NCBI GenBank assembly: GCA_033220425.1
Contig: CM065651.1
Coordinates: forward strand, 3,348,001 to 3,412,000
DNA from: Lepraria neglecta
Taxonomy: Eukaryota; Ascomycota; Lecanoromycetes; Lecanorales; Stereocaulaceae
Length of the DNA stretch: 64,000 nt
Direction: 5' to 3'
In this document: positions 1-11,170 of the stretch, piece after piece
Position numbering within the stretch: position 1 is the stretch's first letter
Layout of the letters: each line of letters starts with the position of its first letter
Notes under the pieces: generated by a model
Database searches by the model: none
Told to the model about the DNA's origin: nothing
Seen by the model: the letters and a program-made list of their open reading frames with translations, nothing else
Made by a program: the position numbers and the translations under genes

Positions 1-1
1 A

Positions 2-151
2 AAGGACAAGAAGTCTGCTGTGGATAAGTGGGTTGATAAGCGAGAGACACATGAGGACTTGGCCGTAGGTGGACGAAGCTCGCGCTCTTATCAACAGACG
101 GAGAGGGAGGTCAAGAAGAACCAGCGAAAAGCGGAGTATGGAGGGAAGTGA
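2..151 (+). CDS. 3' end of a small ETHEQLAV-family protein (locus A, cut by window edge)
   Basis: This is an open frame that enters from the left edge and stops with TGA at 149-151, leaving about 49 residues. It contains WVDKRETHEDLAVGGRSSRS, which matches the core repeated in three other loci of this window (7.7, 9.0 and 11.1 kb): Trp, then T-H-E-[QD]-L-A-V, then a basic R-S pair, then a charged tail rich in Lys, Glu and Gln. The start and any intron lie outside the window. The family is not one I recognise and no function is proposed. The family-wide conservation of this core, despite different surroundings, is what makes the frame credible. Confidence 0.6.
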   Translation, partial: KDKKSAVDKWVDKRETHEDLAVGGRSSRSYQQTEREVKKNQRKAEYGGK

Positions 152-3100
152 TGAGGTAGAGGTGCATCGAGGTTAAAGGGCGAAGGGAGGCGGTTGTCTA
201 GCTAGTAAAATGTCTTGTCATCATGGAAGGAAGAGAAGGGAATGCTGAGGCAGGTTTGTGACGGCTTATGTAAACGACTGTACGATATCCGGACAAAGAA
301 ACATAAAACTGAAAATTTCCCCACTCAATGCAAATTTGAATGTGACTTGCTTGTCCTAAACTACCTTCCACAATACCCAACCGAGGCAGCATGCACGGAT
401 CCGAGCAATAGATGTCATATGGATAGGATTTGAAACCACCCATGCCTTTTCATCGAGGGCTGAAAGTCAGCAGAAGTCTCGTCTCTGATCGCAGCATGTT
501 AATTAACTAGATTGTCCTGACGCCTGTTGAAAGCGCTATAAATGTGTAATTTGCTAGAGCGGCTGAGCTTCCTGAAAGCTTCGCATCATGCCTTAGCATA
601 AAACTGGTTCGCTTCCTTCTTTGCGTGGTCCAGTGCTTCCAAAGAGTCTCAATACTCAGCCCATATCAAAGGGGCGTTCAACGAAGCTAGTCCATATGTG
701 CAAGCAAAGAAGACAGTGTTCTTATCTTCATAATTACCTTGCTTATTACTTACCTATTAATGTGTCTCAGAGCATGGACCTTGCAAAAAAATGTCCCTCA
801 CGTCGAACAGCAGATAATCAATGATTATTATGCGTCGTCAGATGATTGTACAGGTCCTGTACCAATGCCCAGCTCTCAAGCTGGCACGCCGTCGGCAATA
901 GGCATTGAGCCTATATCCAATCCGAGATATTACAAGACAGAAGTCAGGAAGCTGCTATCAATGAACAGGTGCTAAGCTTTTGTTTCAAGTCAGGACGACA
1001 TTGGGACAATTGCTCTATCGCGAACCGTCTGCTGGGATGTTCGGCTTCCTGCAGTAAATGTATGCAATTCTCGTTTCACTGTTCAGGGATCCGCTTGTTG
1101 GGACCAAGTCGTGTGACAGGTTGCTTGCAACAGCTGGAGAAACAGGTTTGAGCAGTGACTAAAAATTCTTGGGGTCAATCTCAAGAGTTTCCCGCCAATT
1201 TCCAGCTACAAGCTTTCCTGCTTCCGTGGTCACTAGTGTAATCGGACACACTACTGTCAAAAGCCGCTGCTGCTAAAGGGTATCACGCATGGTAGAAGAC
1301 AGTGGTTGGGAAGGATAGATTGAGGAGTGGAGGAAAGGAGATCGAGACATTGATGAAACATGAGATAAGAGTAGATACGCGTACGGAGCTTGATATCCGG
1401 CCAGAGTCACACATTCCAAAACACACAGAGGAGGGCGAACGTAACAGCGGAGATGGATGAGAAAGCTTCCGGTATTCATGGGTACATCTGGAGTGAAAGA
1501 ACATCTACTATTGCTAGCTGCAGTTGATTTCAGCGTAGTCCCGAAGGAATAACTAGAAGGAAGCGTATGATGACTTGGACGAAGCTTCAGGGACGTACTG
1601 TAGCCAAGAGAAAAGTGAGAGTGCAAAGGATCGAAATGGCACTAAGACCCTGCAAGGTGACTGAATCTTGCATGTCTTCTACCCAGTAAAACATAGTTGC
1701 GTCGAGACCGGCAGCTAGCGCCGGTGCAGCCAGTCAACTCCTTCACGGTTGCTTACGTCAAAGAGGTCTTTTTAAGAAGCGGCTATAGTTGACGACCTCC
1801 CATCGTCGTGCAATTCTCCACAACAGAAAGCTCCTTCCAACACGTACTTCTGAATGTAGATAGCGCGTTCGGTGAGCACTGTTGTCAAGTGCCTGTTATG
1901 CAAGTTATGCGGGTTTCATAATAATTGCACAAGCGCCCAGAACCAACAAAAAAAAATCATCTTTGACCCACAGCTTGACAGTCGCCTTCTTATGCGTCGC
2001 CTAAGTCTTTACTCAGCTGCCTGCACTAATATTCGAGTGATTGCGACTTGATGATGCATCCAGGTATTACATGATGACGTTGCGTAGCGAAGGAGAAATT
2101 AGACCTGTGCACAGAAGGACAGAAATTGAGATCGAGGTTTGAGATGTTAGAATTGCCGACGAACTCGAGTTTTAGGCTGCTTGTAATCATTTGGGAACGT
2201 CATTTGCTTGTAACGAAGCGTCCGCAAGTCACATTATGTGTCCTCTGTCTAGATCGAAGTAATAGCATTCTTATCATCTTTCCCAGCATTTTCCCCAGCA
2301 TTTGACAATGAAATCCGACATATCTTTTCACCTGCACAATTAATATTTGAGTGCGTCATAACAGCGTTGTTTCTCTTCAGCGAAAAAAAGAAACAACAAA
2401 AACGTTAAACATGATTTTAGTGCGGATTTGCCGGACAAGAGAGGACAGGAACATTTAGGAAAGCATGGTATAATTCTTCAAGAAGACCTCGGTTACGTAA
2501 CTTTACTACATTCGATCAAGTGGCTTTCATTGCCGACGGGGATGTATTTTAGTATTGATGACAAAGGTCGACCAGTCCTTGGCTACAGAAGACATTTCAC
2601 GCTCTTGTTTCAACATAACATTCGCCATTCTAATGCCTGTGCAAGTTTTCAATCAGAATTCAAGAAAGATGGGTGCGCGAGGACTCTAACCCAGATACAG
2701 CGTCACTGGGTTACATTCCTTGGGGGCTGAGTTCGTTGATTGAGACTACCTTCCTCTCATAGGCAAGCTCTCCTGCAGGGCGCATGACACTAGATGTCCC
2801 GTCCATTCAACTATCGAGGAATTATGGGTGGATCATGCGAGCTGTGGACGCCCCGTTACCTAGAGAAGATTTACGAATTTCTGATTCGCTATTACCAAGG
2901 GCTTCACGCTGAATATTCCCGGCCGAATATAATAACAAGCACAGCCTGAAGGCTATGATAAAGATCGCGAGGCTATGTTTTGCCTTGTCATTTCAAAATA
3001 CATAAGGGCACAATTGCCCATTTCTTCTACTTCTTCTTCAACGACCCAAAATCGTTGAAACTCGCAAACGCCAAGGCGATGTGTGTCTGGAACATGACTT

Positions 3101-4364
3101 CTGCGATCGAATTCTCCCGATCTACCGGGTCATTACCCCGGCCTCTCATGTCGATGCCACTTGTTGGAAGTCCTTCACTTGACATGATAATAGGCTCAAT
3201 GGAATTATCCGAGGCTTCCCGATCTCCTACCGAATCGAAACACGAGTCTGTCCCCTGATGCCGTTGGAAGGTGCGTGCATCACACGTGCAGGCGTTGGTC
3301 CTCGTTGCCAAGCCTTGATGCTTTAGGAAATAATATGAAAGCGCAAGCGTCCCCTTTCTGGCCTATCTCAACTCTATATCCTTATTTGTCCAAAATATGC
3401 AGGTTCGGAGAAGCCTCAGTGAACTGCCCTATCACACTGGCCTACGACGTACGTGTAGTCCTCCCTACCCGCACAGTCACACCGCAATATGACAACTCAC
3501 TGACTTGATTTCACTCTAGCCGAGCTGCATTCTATGCCTTCGAACCTGGCGCACCTATCATCGTGTTCTCGTCCGCCACAATGCAGGACGGGGACCAGAC
3601 CCACCAGTCACAAGAGTTGGATAATGAAATGGTGAAGGTTGAGTGCAGAGGACTTGAGGAAGGACTTCTGGAGTGTCAGGTGTCGGTTGGCTTTCTAGGG
3701 CCGGGGGAACCTTGCTACGCGGCTACCCATAACCACACATGGCGGGCGTTCGAGCTGACCACCTGCATATCGCCAGTCCTCCAACACGAGTCTTACAGAA
3801 TTGCGGCTCTACTCCCTTCGCTTTCTCATAGGTTGCCAATCACTGATCGAAAATAGCCCGCGAATAATCCGTCGCAAGTCCTCCGGATTCCAATTATGCG
3901 AGGCCAATTGGCTCAATATGAGTGTCGCGGATGGTGGAATTGGTGGAGTGCGTCAAGTCCTCCAATACCATAAGGTTCCTTGCGTATTGGTAAATACGCT
4001 TGCCATATCACCCCTCATCACTGGCGTATGGATGTCATACGACCAATCTACACCCTGCTACTGATTGTCAAAAGGTAGCCTCGCCACTTTTTTGGAAGCC
4101 TCCTTGACCTTGTCGCATTCTTCGGGTATCATTCACCAAATTCGGACCGACGATTCATTCAGTCTACACGGTGTCGACGAAGCTCATGATGTGTGGCAAC
4201 ACTAAGTCGATGTCTGCCCAGACAGTACCTTGCGCGTGAGCTCCTTTCATACAACCCCGTGAGTAAATCAAGTGCATCACTGATCCAGGGATAGATTGCA
4301 AAGGTATCCGACACAGGATCAGCTTCGGCAAGGCCGCCGGGGCTTTACACAGAACGAACGAAAT
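152..4364. other. Long stretch without a convincing gene
   Basis: Several ORFs of 60-110 codons occur on both strands, but none shows a recognisable domain or good start and intron context. The best candidate is the plus-strand frame at about 3527-3856, after a possible acceptor ending at 3524. It reads as a moderately protein-like segment containing GAPIIVFSSATMQDGDQT, but I could not link it to an upstream exon in phase. The rest appears non-coding. Confidence 0.4.
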
Positions 4365-6909
4365 ATGGCCTTTCAACATTGGGTGGCATACATTCGTACA
4401 AATGGATTCAATGTCTCTGTTAGGGAGCAATTGACATGTCCGTTTCTCTGGTGTGGGGAGACCTTCCTGGACCTCAATTCGGTCATTCAGCACGCCTCTA
4501 CCTGCGCTTGGATCTTAAATGGATGGTACTGGTGCCCTTCTTGTTGTCGCCCGGAGCAGTTACTGGATGGCAAAGGATTTTGGGCAGGAGTCTCCCCGAG
4601 GTCGATGCAAACAAAATCTTCGAAATTGAGGCGCGCAGTTACGTTTTTCAAATATCTCGGAGTCAAGACCGGCCCAAAATCCAATCGTCCTGTCTCATTG
4701 GGAACTCATATCGCTGGATGCTTCGAAATGCCAGATGAGTGGAGTAAATCATACGGGACCTCAGAGATGGATGACACTGCAGACGTATTCCGAAAACCTG
4801 TGGAACTTGCAAGCCGCAGCTACCAAGAGATGGAAGCTAGTCTGCCGGAACGTCATGAGCTTCAAGGCCAAAACGTCTACACCAATTCGACTTTTCATTC
4901 GAACGAGTACAACATTAGTCGAATGCAGAAAGCTCCGCATCGTAAGCCTGTACCTGCACCGTCGCCCAACTCTGTGAAAAGTGCCGCCATGCCATTTGAT
5001 GCACCGCACACAATGCATGAGGACAAACAACGGAATCAGGTGTTGGTTTCCCCAATCTCACCGAATTCGCCATCCTTCCCCTTTTCGCCGGTCTCTCCAA
5101 TTGATGAGTCTTCCAGCTACCACAGCATTCCTGCTACTACTGCTGCGGTGTCTCGCCATACACCTGGCATGTTGAACCCGACATGCGAACCCTTTATCTC
5201 TATGCAATTCCTGCGATGCGTGTCCGAGTCTTATCTGCCACAGTTACCGGCATACGATCCCAATAATATAGCATCCGATACCCCTGTGGTAGCGACGCAT
5301 CTACAAGTCCAGGAACTTCGAGAAGTGGTACATGTTCTGAACATAGAATGGATTAGAAGACTGAGCTCAGCAACCCATCTTAACTTGCCACTGCCAGTCT
5401 ACTATGTGCCTTCACTATTTGAGACGGGCATTGTTGCGTTGAAAAAGTGCTTCGAAAATAAACTACCACAAAACCTTGGAGAGGTCTATGCACTGATACA
5501 TGTCGCGTGTGCGATTACCTACACCATGCACGGCAACGACGCGTCATACGACTGGTCCGGTTTCTTCCAAGATATGCTTCAGTGGCAGCATGCAATTCTC
5601 AACCAGACAGATAAATTGCTATTGGTCACTGCCATAAATCTGCTGTGGTCACCTGAAGGTGCCCCAATTGATTTTGCATACGAAAACATGCGCGATGAGC
5701 CGTATGGCACCAACACGCTAGAAACGGTCACCCCATTGAGTTTCGCTCTCCATGCTGGGTTCCAAACCCCATTTGTGTTGAATACTACTCAGCCAATGGA
5801 AGCGCCATACTCGCGGCAGAGTTCAGAATCAATGAGGCTCCTGAGCATGCTGAAGAACGGGAACACCATCAGAGACAGCGCGAGGTTCCTTATTGGTAAG
5901 CCGGTATCTCAATGAAAATACCGAGTGTCATGGACCTGACATTGGTCAAATAGGTCTTGAATATGCAGGTATCATCGAACGGACCATACAGCTGCCCAAC
6001 GACCTATCGTGGTACCCCCAGAATTGCAGAACGAACATACAACGTATGCTAGACGTCATCATCAAACCGCTTCAACAGTGGAGCGGTATTGAGACCCTTC
6101 ATGATTGCATCAAGGATACTGAGGCTCAAATGTGTAACGGTATGCTACGCTGTGCACGAGAGGTTGAGGTCTCACTAGTGTCAAATGGCAGAGTAAGCGT
6201 ACACAGCTGGAACCCTCATTGAAAGCTTTGCTGACTGTACTAGCGCTTCTCACAGTCTCGCCAGATTTATGAGAGATACTTGGAAGCAGTCACATTTCTC
6301 TGCGACAATTACATGCCGAAATCAGGTACAGCTTGGCGCGAGCCTATCTATGTCGCAGACCTCAACAAAGTCTTGATCATATCCCTGGAGCTAGACAACC
6401 GGAGGCAACGCGCCTCTCAAATAGCTGGCCAACTTCCCAGGAGTCCGGCACCTGCTCTGGCCCACACGAATCGATCCTACAGCTCCCCAAATACCTCATT
6501 CGGCACGCCCGATCAAACCTTCGTTAGCCCGTCGCCATCTACACGACTGTCCAAGACACCCGCATATGATTCTCAGTCCGCCGCCTCTCACAGGTCGGAA
6601 GCCTCCCAAGATCGTTCTCTCTCACCGCTTTCGCATACTTCCTCCATCCATACTGATGAAGTAGTACATTGTGAACGGTGTGGTGAACGCTTCACGGGCC
6701 TGGATTGTCGGTCGAACTTGAATCGGCACATGCGTACTTCACAAAAACATGTTCAGGGTGAAGGGATAAAATGCCCTGTTAAGGGATGTGAATCCATACT
6801 GGGGCGAACGGATAATCTGTGGAGGCACATGCGAAAGGTACACAAATACGTCATGTCGATGGGTCCTCGAGGTGTGACGAAGAGACGAAGGAACTCAGCT
6901 CGGGTCTAA
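4365..6909 (+). CDS. Large fungal C2H2 zinc-finger protein
   Basis: Three exons fit in phase: 4365-5895, 5954-6192 and 6244-6909, giving about 811 residues. The introns begin GTAAGC (5896 and 6193) and end TAG. The N-terminus has a Cys-x4-Cys zinc-binding-like segment (CPFLWCGETF, about residue 25) and a further Cys pair (CPSCC). The middle is a long domain without a recognised signature, preceded by a Pro/Ser-rich linker. The C-terminus carries two C2H2 fingers, CERCGERF with a downstream H-x6-H and CPVKGCES with H-x4-H, then a basic end. Such proteins are likely nuclear nucleic-acid binders, but the target is unknown. The start is uncertain: the frame stays open upstream to about 4289 and could receive an earlier exon through the acceptor ending at 4288. 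The call as a C2H2 protein is firm; a specific role is not. Confidence 0.8.
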
Positions 6910-7732
6910 AGCTTGACGGGGTCGAGTTGCTCGCGGAGACCGGCTTTTTTTCCACCATTAGGATGTGCTTGAGGCCTGGAATTAATCTTGCGCGGTGGTT
7001 TGCATCGTAACATCTCCTTGCAATTTTCCAAGATAGAGGTCTGAGAACCGTAATGACATTATACCAATGACTCTACCCAGTGCAATCAAAAGTGAACTAG
7101 CAAAAACCCCTTGCCCTAATCCCCATCATCGTTCTGGCTTTCCGCATGACTAAGCGTGACTTTCCAATTCAGGCATTCAGTTCGTAAAGAACGCTTAAGT
7201 CGGAGGACTTTACGAATCCATTATGCGGCTCTGTCTCGTGCAGGAGTCGCTTGGTGTGTTTGCTAAGTTTCCAAAAAAAAAAAAAGTTGAACACTTCATG
7301 ACGTTTTCCACTACTCTGAGACTATTCTTGACACGGAGGACTGACCAGAAGTCATGATGCCTAGCTCAGCAAGAGGATACGAGCATATTTGGAACTGCAG
7401 GACTTGTACCATTAGGCGGACTGGCTAAATATAATCTCCAAGAATGATCTGCCTTAATAGTCATAGAGAATTCGGAGGCTCTGTAGCAGATAGACAAGTA
7501 CCATAAATTAGCCGTATCCCACGTTGAAAGGCTGTATTTTCTATAGCAGCATAGAGGAAGATACTCGGAGATCAGTTTTTACTCGGGCATAGATCTTGCA
7601 TTGAAGTCACTCGTTTGGTCCTCTCTTCCATCTATCAAAGCAACGTCAGCCACAACGGCCCATCTGAGATCAGTCTCAGTCCTTGTCAAAACGACATCGC
7701 ATACCGGGCTCTGAGGCGCAGCTTCGTCAAAC
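6910..7732. other. Intergenic, no gene seen
   Basis: No ORF of note. A 12-nt poly-A run lies near 7274. This segment forms the upstream region of the small gene at 7733. Confidence 0.5.
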
Positions 7733-7983
7733 ATGCCGTTCGTATTCCACCTATCACGGTCCTTGTGACATCGGCTAATGTTGCATATGACAGTGATCGC
7801 CTTACAGCCCAGAACCTTCAGCCTCAAGGCAACCCCCCAAGATCGCAGCTCGAGCAATGGCGCATGCAGAACGGGACTCATGAACAACTGGCTGTGGGAC
7901 AAAAGCCATCGCGGCTATCCGAGGCTCAGAGGAAAGCACAACTTGATGAACTTCAACGCAGGACTGAGGGAAGTCCGTCATGA
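7733..7983 (+). CDS. Small ETHEQLAV-family protein (locus B) with a 5-nt first coding exon
   Basis: The model is ATGCC (7733-7737), a 56-nt intron starting GTTCGT with a GCTAAT branch-like site and ending GACAG at 7793, then exon 2 from 7794 to the TGA at 7981-7983. The join is phase 2 and gives a 64-residue protein starting Met-Pro. It contains LTA, then PPRSQLEQW, then GTHEQLAVGQK, then a charged Gln/Lys/Glu tail. The same block order and start architecture recur at 8964 (plus) and 11170 (minus), so the tiny exon is supported by comparison between paralogs and not only by splice signals. No signal peptide or membrane segment is visible. The function is unknown; the Trp, His and Glu spacing in the core is the conserved feature. 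Confidence 0.7.
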
Positions 7984-8963
7984 ACGTGATGGGAAGGACA
8001 CTAGGGCTAAGCCCTTAGCGTGGTAGTGTGAGGACTTTGAAGATGGTTTGCCAATTGTTTGAGCATCGACAGCCACTTTCAAGGGAGAGATGGGGTGTCT
8101 TATAATTGTGAAAGCTTCAAGCCTAGCACCAGTGTTTCTCCTGTACTTTAAGCCCATTTACCCCCTAATAAGATGATTTACCGTCTCTTCCTCGCGCCCA
8201 CGTCTTTTGCTCGCACACAAACGCATCAGGGTTGAACGTCCATTGAGGCTTTAGACAGCTCTAGTCAGAGCAGCGAGGCAAGGTAATATTTTTGGGTTCA
8301 CTGTAGACAGCGTCGGGAAATCAATGTACATTAACTCAGCATAAGGAAATCGGACAGCACATCTTAATCTTGCGATCATCCGTTATAACCATCTGGCACT
8401 TGCTCTGATTCTGTTCATGCTGTAAGACGTGTGGATTTCGAACTGAGAAGGTATCAAGATGGGTGCTAGTGAGGTTGCGATGCGAATGTGAGTTGTTCGT
8501 GAACCTCCTGGTAGCTGAGCCTTGAAGCCTGCTGTACTCCACAGCAAACGTAGGGCAGAGCTGGGATCTAGAATGCTTCGAGCATGCGGGTTCTGCGATA
8601 GGTAAAAGAGATTACATGAAGATGATTCTGGTAGCCTGTAATTATATGTCAAGTAATGGTGGTTATTTGCGATGGTGGAGATTAGCACTATGTCGTGTGC
8701 TGCTTATATAAGAATGCAAGGGCGAACGCCGGCATGTAGATACCGCTGAAACCTCGTTGTCCGGCCGAGGTCATTGATAGGCATCCTATTCATCTACCAA
8801 TCAAGTTTGAGGAAGTTCCGAGGCAAATCAGTCCGTATCGGAGCCCATCTACTGCGGAAACTCTTATCATCAATACTCTGAACACATACGCCCGCCGAAG
8901 ACTTTCGCTGAGCTCTCATACCCCGCACAGCGTCGAAATCCAGGCTCAAAGAAAATTCCGACA
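7984..8963. other. Intergenic, upstream region of the gene at 8964
   Basis: No supported coding region. A TATA-like TTATATAAGAA lies near 8703, about 260 bp before the ATG of the next small gene, and might be a core promoter element (inference). Confidence 0.4.
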
Positions 8964-9239
8964 ATGCCGTACGTGTCGTAAATGTCATCTGATACTTTCT
9001 CCTTTAAGGTCTCATACTGACGCCCGTTTTCCTGCAGGAACCATCACCCTTCCCAAGTCCTGACAGCAGGGACGCTTTCCAGCCTCACCGATGCTCCGAA
9101 GACACAGTTACAAGACTGGCTTGAGAAGCCACAGACACACGAGCAGTTGGCTGTGGAAGGGCAGACATCGCGATCGCTTCCCGAGATGGAGAAATTCCTT
9201 GGGGACATCGGGAAGAAGATGGACGGCAAACCCAAGTGA
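8964..9239 (+). CDS. Small ETHEQLAV-family protein (locus C) with a 5-nt first coding exon
   Basis: The model is ATGCC (8964-8968), a 69-nt intron with donor GTACGT, branch-like ACTGAC and acceptor CCTGCAG ending at 9037, then exon 2 from 9038 to the TGA at 9237-9239. Phase 2 joins give 68 residues starting Met-Pro. The body carries SSLTDAPKTQLQDW, then QTHEQLAVEGQTSRS, then a Lys/Glu-rich end (GKKMDGKPK). This is the clearest member of the family because the donor, branch site and acceptor are all near-consensus. It lies about 1 kb after locus B on the same strand. Not recognised from any named family; a soluble, charged, probably helical small protein. Confidence 0.75.
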
Positions 9240-10735
9240 TGCTGAGATGAACGAAGGACCTGTTGAGTATGAGGTAGGATAGCAACAGGAGGTATTGTTG
9301 GTGTACAACGGATATATCTAGACAAGCAAGAAAGGAAGCATACAGCTTGAGGCTTGGCGCAAGTATATCAATCGCGGTTACGGGCCTAGATCGTTAATTT
9401 TCAACTCTTCATGACATCAAAGCTTTCTTTCAACGAATAATAAATTCTTTCCTTGCCGGTATAAATGAAAAATAAATGGTGGTAGAACATAGGGTTGATA
9501 TAAAATTCGAGCTTGAGTCGTCCTTCCTCAACGCACCTATTTCGTCAGCTCCAGTACTCCCTATAGTACTTTGTCCTTCTCTGCAAACGAGGTGGTCGAA
9601 GCTAGATCTGCGTTGGCTTCGTTTGGATTGCGGCCGTTAACTCACAACGCCCAACCAGTATTATCGAAGTATTCCATAGTTATTTCCAATAGCGCGGGTA
9701 ACTCCTATACCTTTTGCGAAAGCTGTGTTGAAGGCCAGATAGCATGTGAGACGGTGTATTAAATGCTTGGGATGCGTTTGAGGCGATGCGCATCGCGAGG
9801 AATCATTTTCCTAGGTTTTGTGATAAGTGTAGTTGCACTGATGTGAACGGGAGTCCGGCTTTCGGCTAGGAGAGGAGGTTTAGCCAGATCCGAGCGCGCC
9901 GCGATTTTGCCAACCCACAATCGCCAAGCCCTCAAACGGAAGGAGTGGCAGTAGCATGCTTCACCGCACTTGGACAAATTATACCCTAGGCTCAAAGTCG
10001 CTAGGGCGAAGGTAATGGCCTAGCGCAGAAAAATTAGCGTAAAGGATTCAGAAACCCGTCCTATGGGGCCCGTGACTTTTGCTGAAACTCCTACCAGAGC
10101 CGAGTGCACAACCTTACTCGCTTCCTCGTCACACCTCTCATCATTCATGAATGATGTATATTCCCTACAATCTAAATCACATCGCTTGTCACGAATCCCA
10201 ATTCATCAACATGCAGAATACTCTTACGTCTACTTTTCGATCATAGTTGCGATGAAGCAGGGTGCTACAGTGGAACGCCCAGCTCAGATCGACCGAACCG
10301 ATAACAGCCGACTTTGAGAAGAAAACACCGGGGAAGAGAGCGACGAACAACGCACAATTACACGTTCGGACTTGTCTTCCTCGAAAGTGTTGCTCATGAA
10401 GCGAATAAATGATGTTGAAAGGGCGATGAACAAGACTTGGATGGGATCAGACCAGGCCATGATCGATTATGGGGTTCACTGCGAGAGGTTTCAATACTGA
10501 CGCCTGGAGTTCCCATTGATGTAACGACAGATCTGTTTCCACTGTGAAACAGTATCATTGAACGTCCAGAAATGCTAATGACAGTGCTCTTGACCCATAA
10601 AAGCTGATTGCGCGTCGTGCTAGATGTACCTGTCTCCACTTCTAACGTTATCCGAATCACATTCCATCCTATACGAACTTTTCGCCCCTCCCATCCAGTC
10701 CTGTATCTCGATAACGCCCTGCCTCCGCTACTGGA
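9240..10735. other. Intergenic, no gene seen
   Basis: Short ORFs only, without recognisable motifs. The stretch separates the plus-strand member at 8964 from the minus-strand member at 11170. Confidence 0.45.
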
Positions 10736-11170
10736 TCACTTGCTATTGTCCTCCATCATCACCTGGACCTCGTCAAGGGACTTCTTAGTCTTCTCCTCCG
10801 ATCGAGATGTCTTGAGTTCAACCGCGAGTTGCTCATGGGTCTCCGACTTCTCACACCAGATGTCTAGCTGGGATTTTGGAGGGTCTGCAAGCCCAGCGAG
10901 GGCTGCCGCCGTCAGACGAAGTGGCCCCGTGCCCTCGTGAAGGAATTCCTTGGTCCTCTTCCTCGATCGATACGTCTTCATCCCGACCGCGAGTTGCTCA
11001 TGGGTCTCTGGCTTCTTGTACCAGGCACTGAGCTGAGATTTCGGCGGGTCTACAAACTCAGCTAGGGCTGCCGCTGTCAGACGAGAGGGCTTGGTGTCCA
11101 TCCTGCCATGCAGAATACTCGTTAGCAACGATAAGACGCTAAAAAGATGAATTGGGATGACAAACGGCAT
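10736..11170 (-). CDS. ETHEQLAV-family protein with two tandem units (locus D)
   Basis: Read on the minus strand: ATGCC (11170-11166), a 63-nt intron with donor GTTTGT, branch-like GCTAAC and acceptor GGCAG ending at 11103, then exon 2 from 11102 down to the TAG at 10738-10736. The join is phase 2 and gives about 123 residues starting Met-Pro. The protein holds two copies of the family unit, each with RLTAAALA, PPKSQL, a Trp, then ETHEQLAV and a basic K-T-x-R-S. The copies are spaced 55 codons (165 bp) apart and are similar at DNA level, so the duplication looks moderately recent. The intron length is a multiple of three and contains no stop, so an intron-retained form would also be open. The function is unknown. 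Confidence 0.75.
   Translation of the reverse strand: MPFVIPIHLFSVLSLLTSILHGRMDTKPSRLTAAALAEFVDPPKSQLSAWYKKPETHEQLAVGMKTYRSRKRTKEFLHEGTGPLRLTAAALAGLADPPKSQLDIWCEKSETHEQLAVELKTSRSEEKTKKSLDEVQVMMEDNSK
10746..11091 (-). repeat. Tandem duplication of a 165-bp coding unit inside locus D
   Basis: The minus-strand sequence beginning CGTCTGACAGCGGCAGCC near 11083 recurs 165 bp further on with scattered substitutions, many at third codon positions. Both copies encode the complete LTA / PPKSQL / W / ETHEQLAV block, so the duplication kept whole units and frame. Confidence 0.75.

Noticed and set aside
2428-2730. Plus-strand 100-codon ORF
   Set aside because: No start context of note, no domain, and no relation to neighbouring genes; indistinguishable from a chance ORF.
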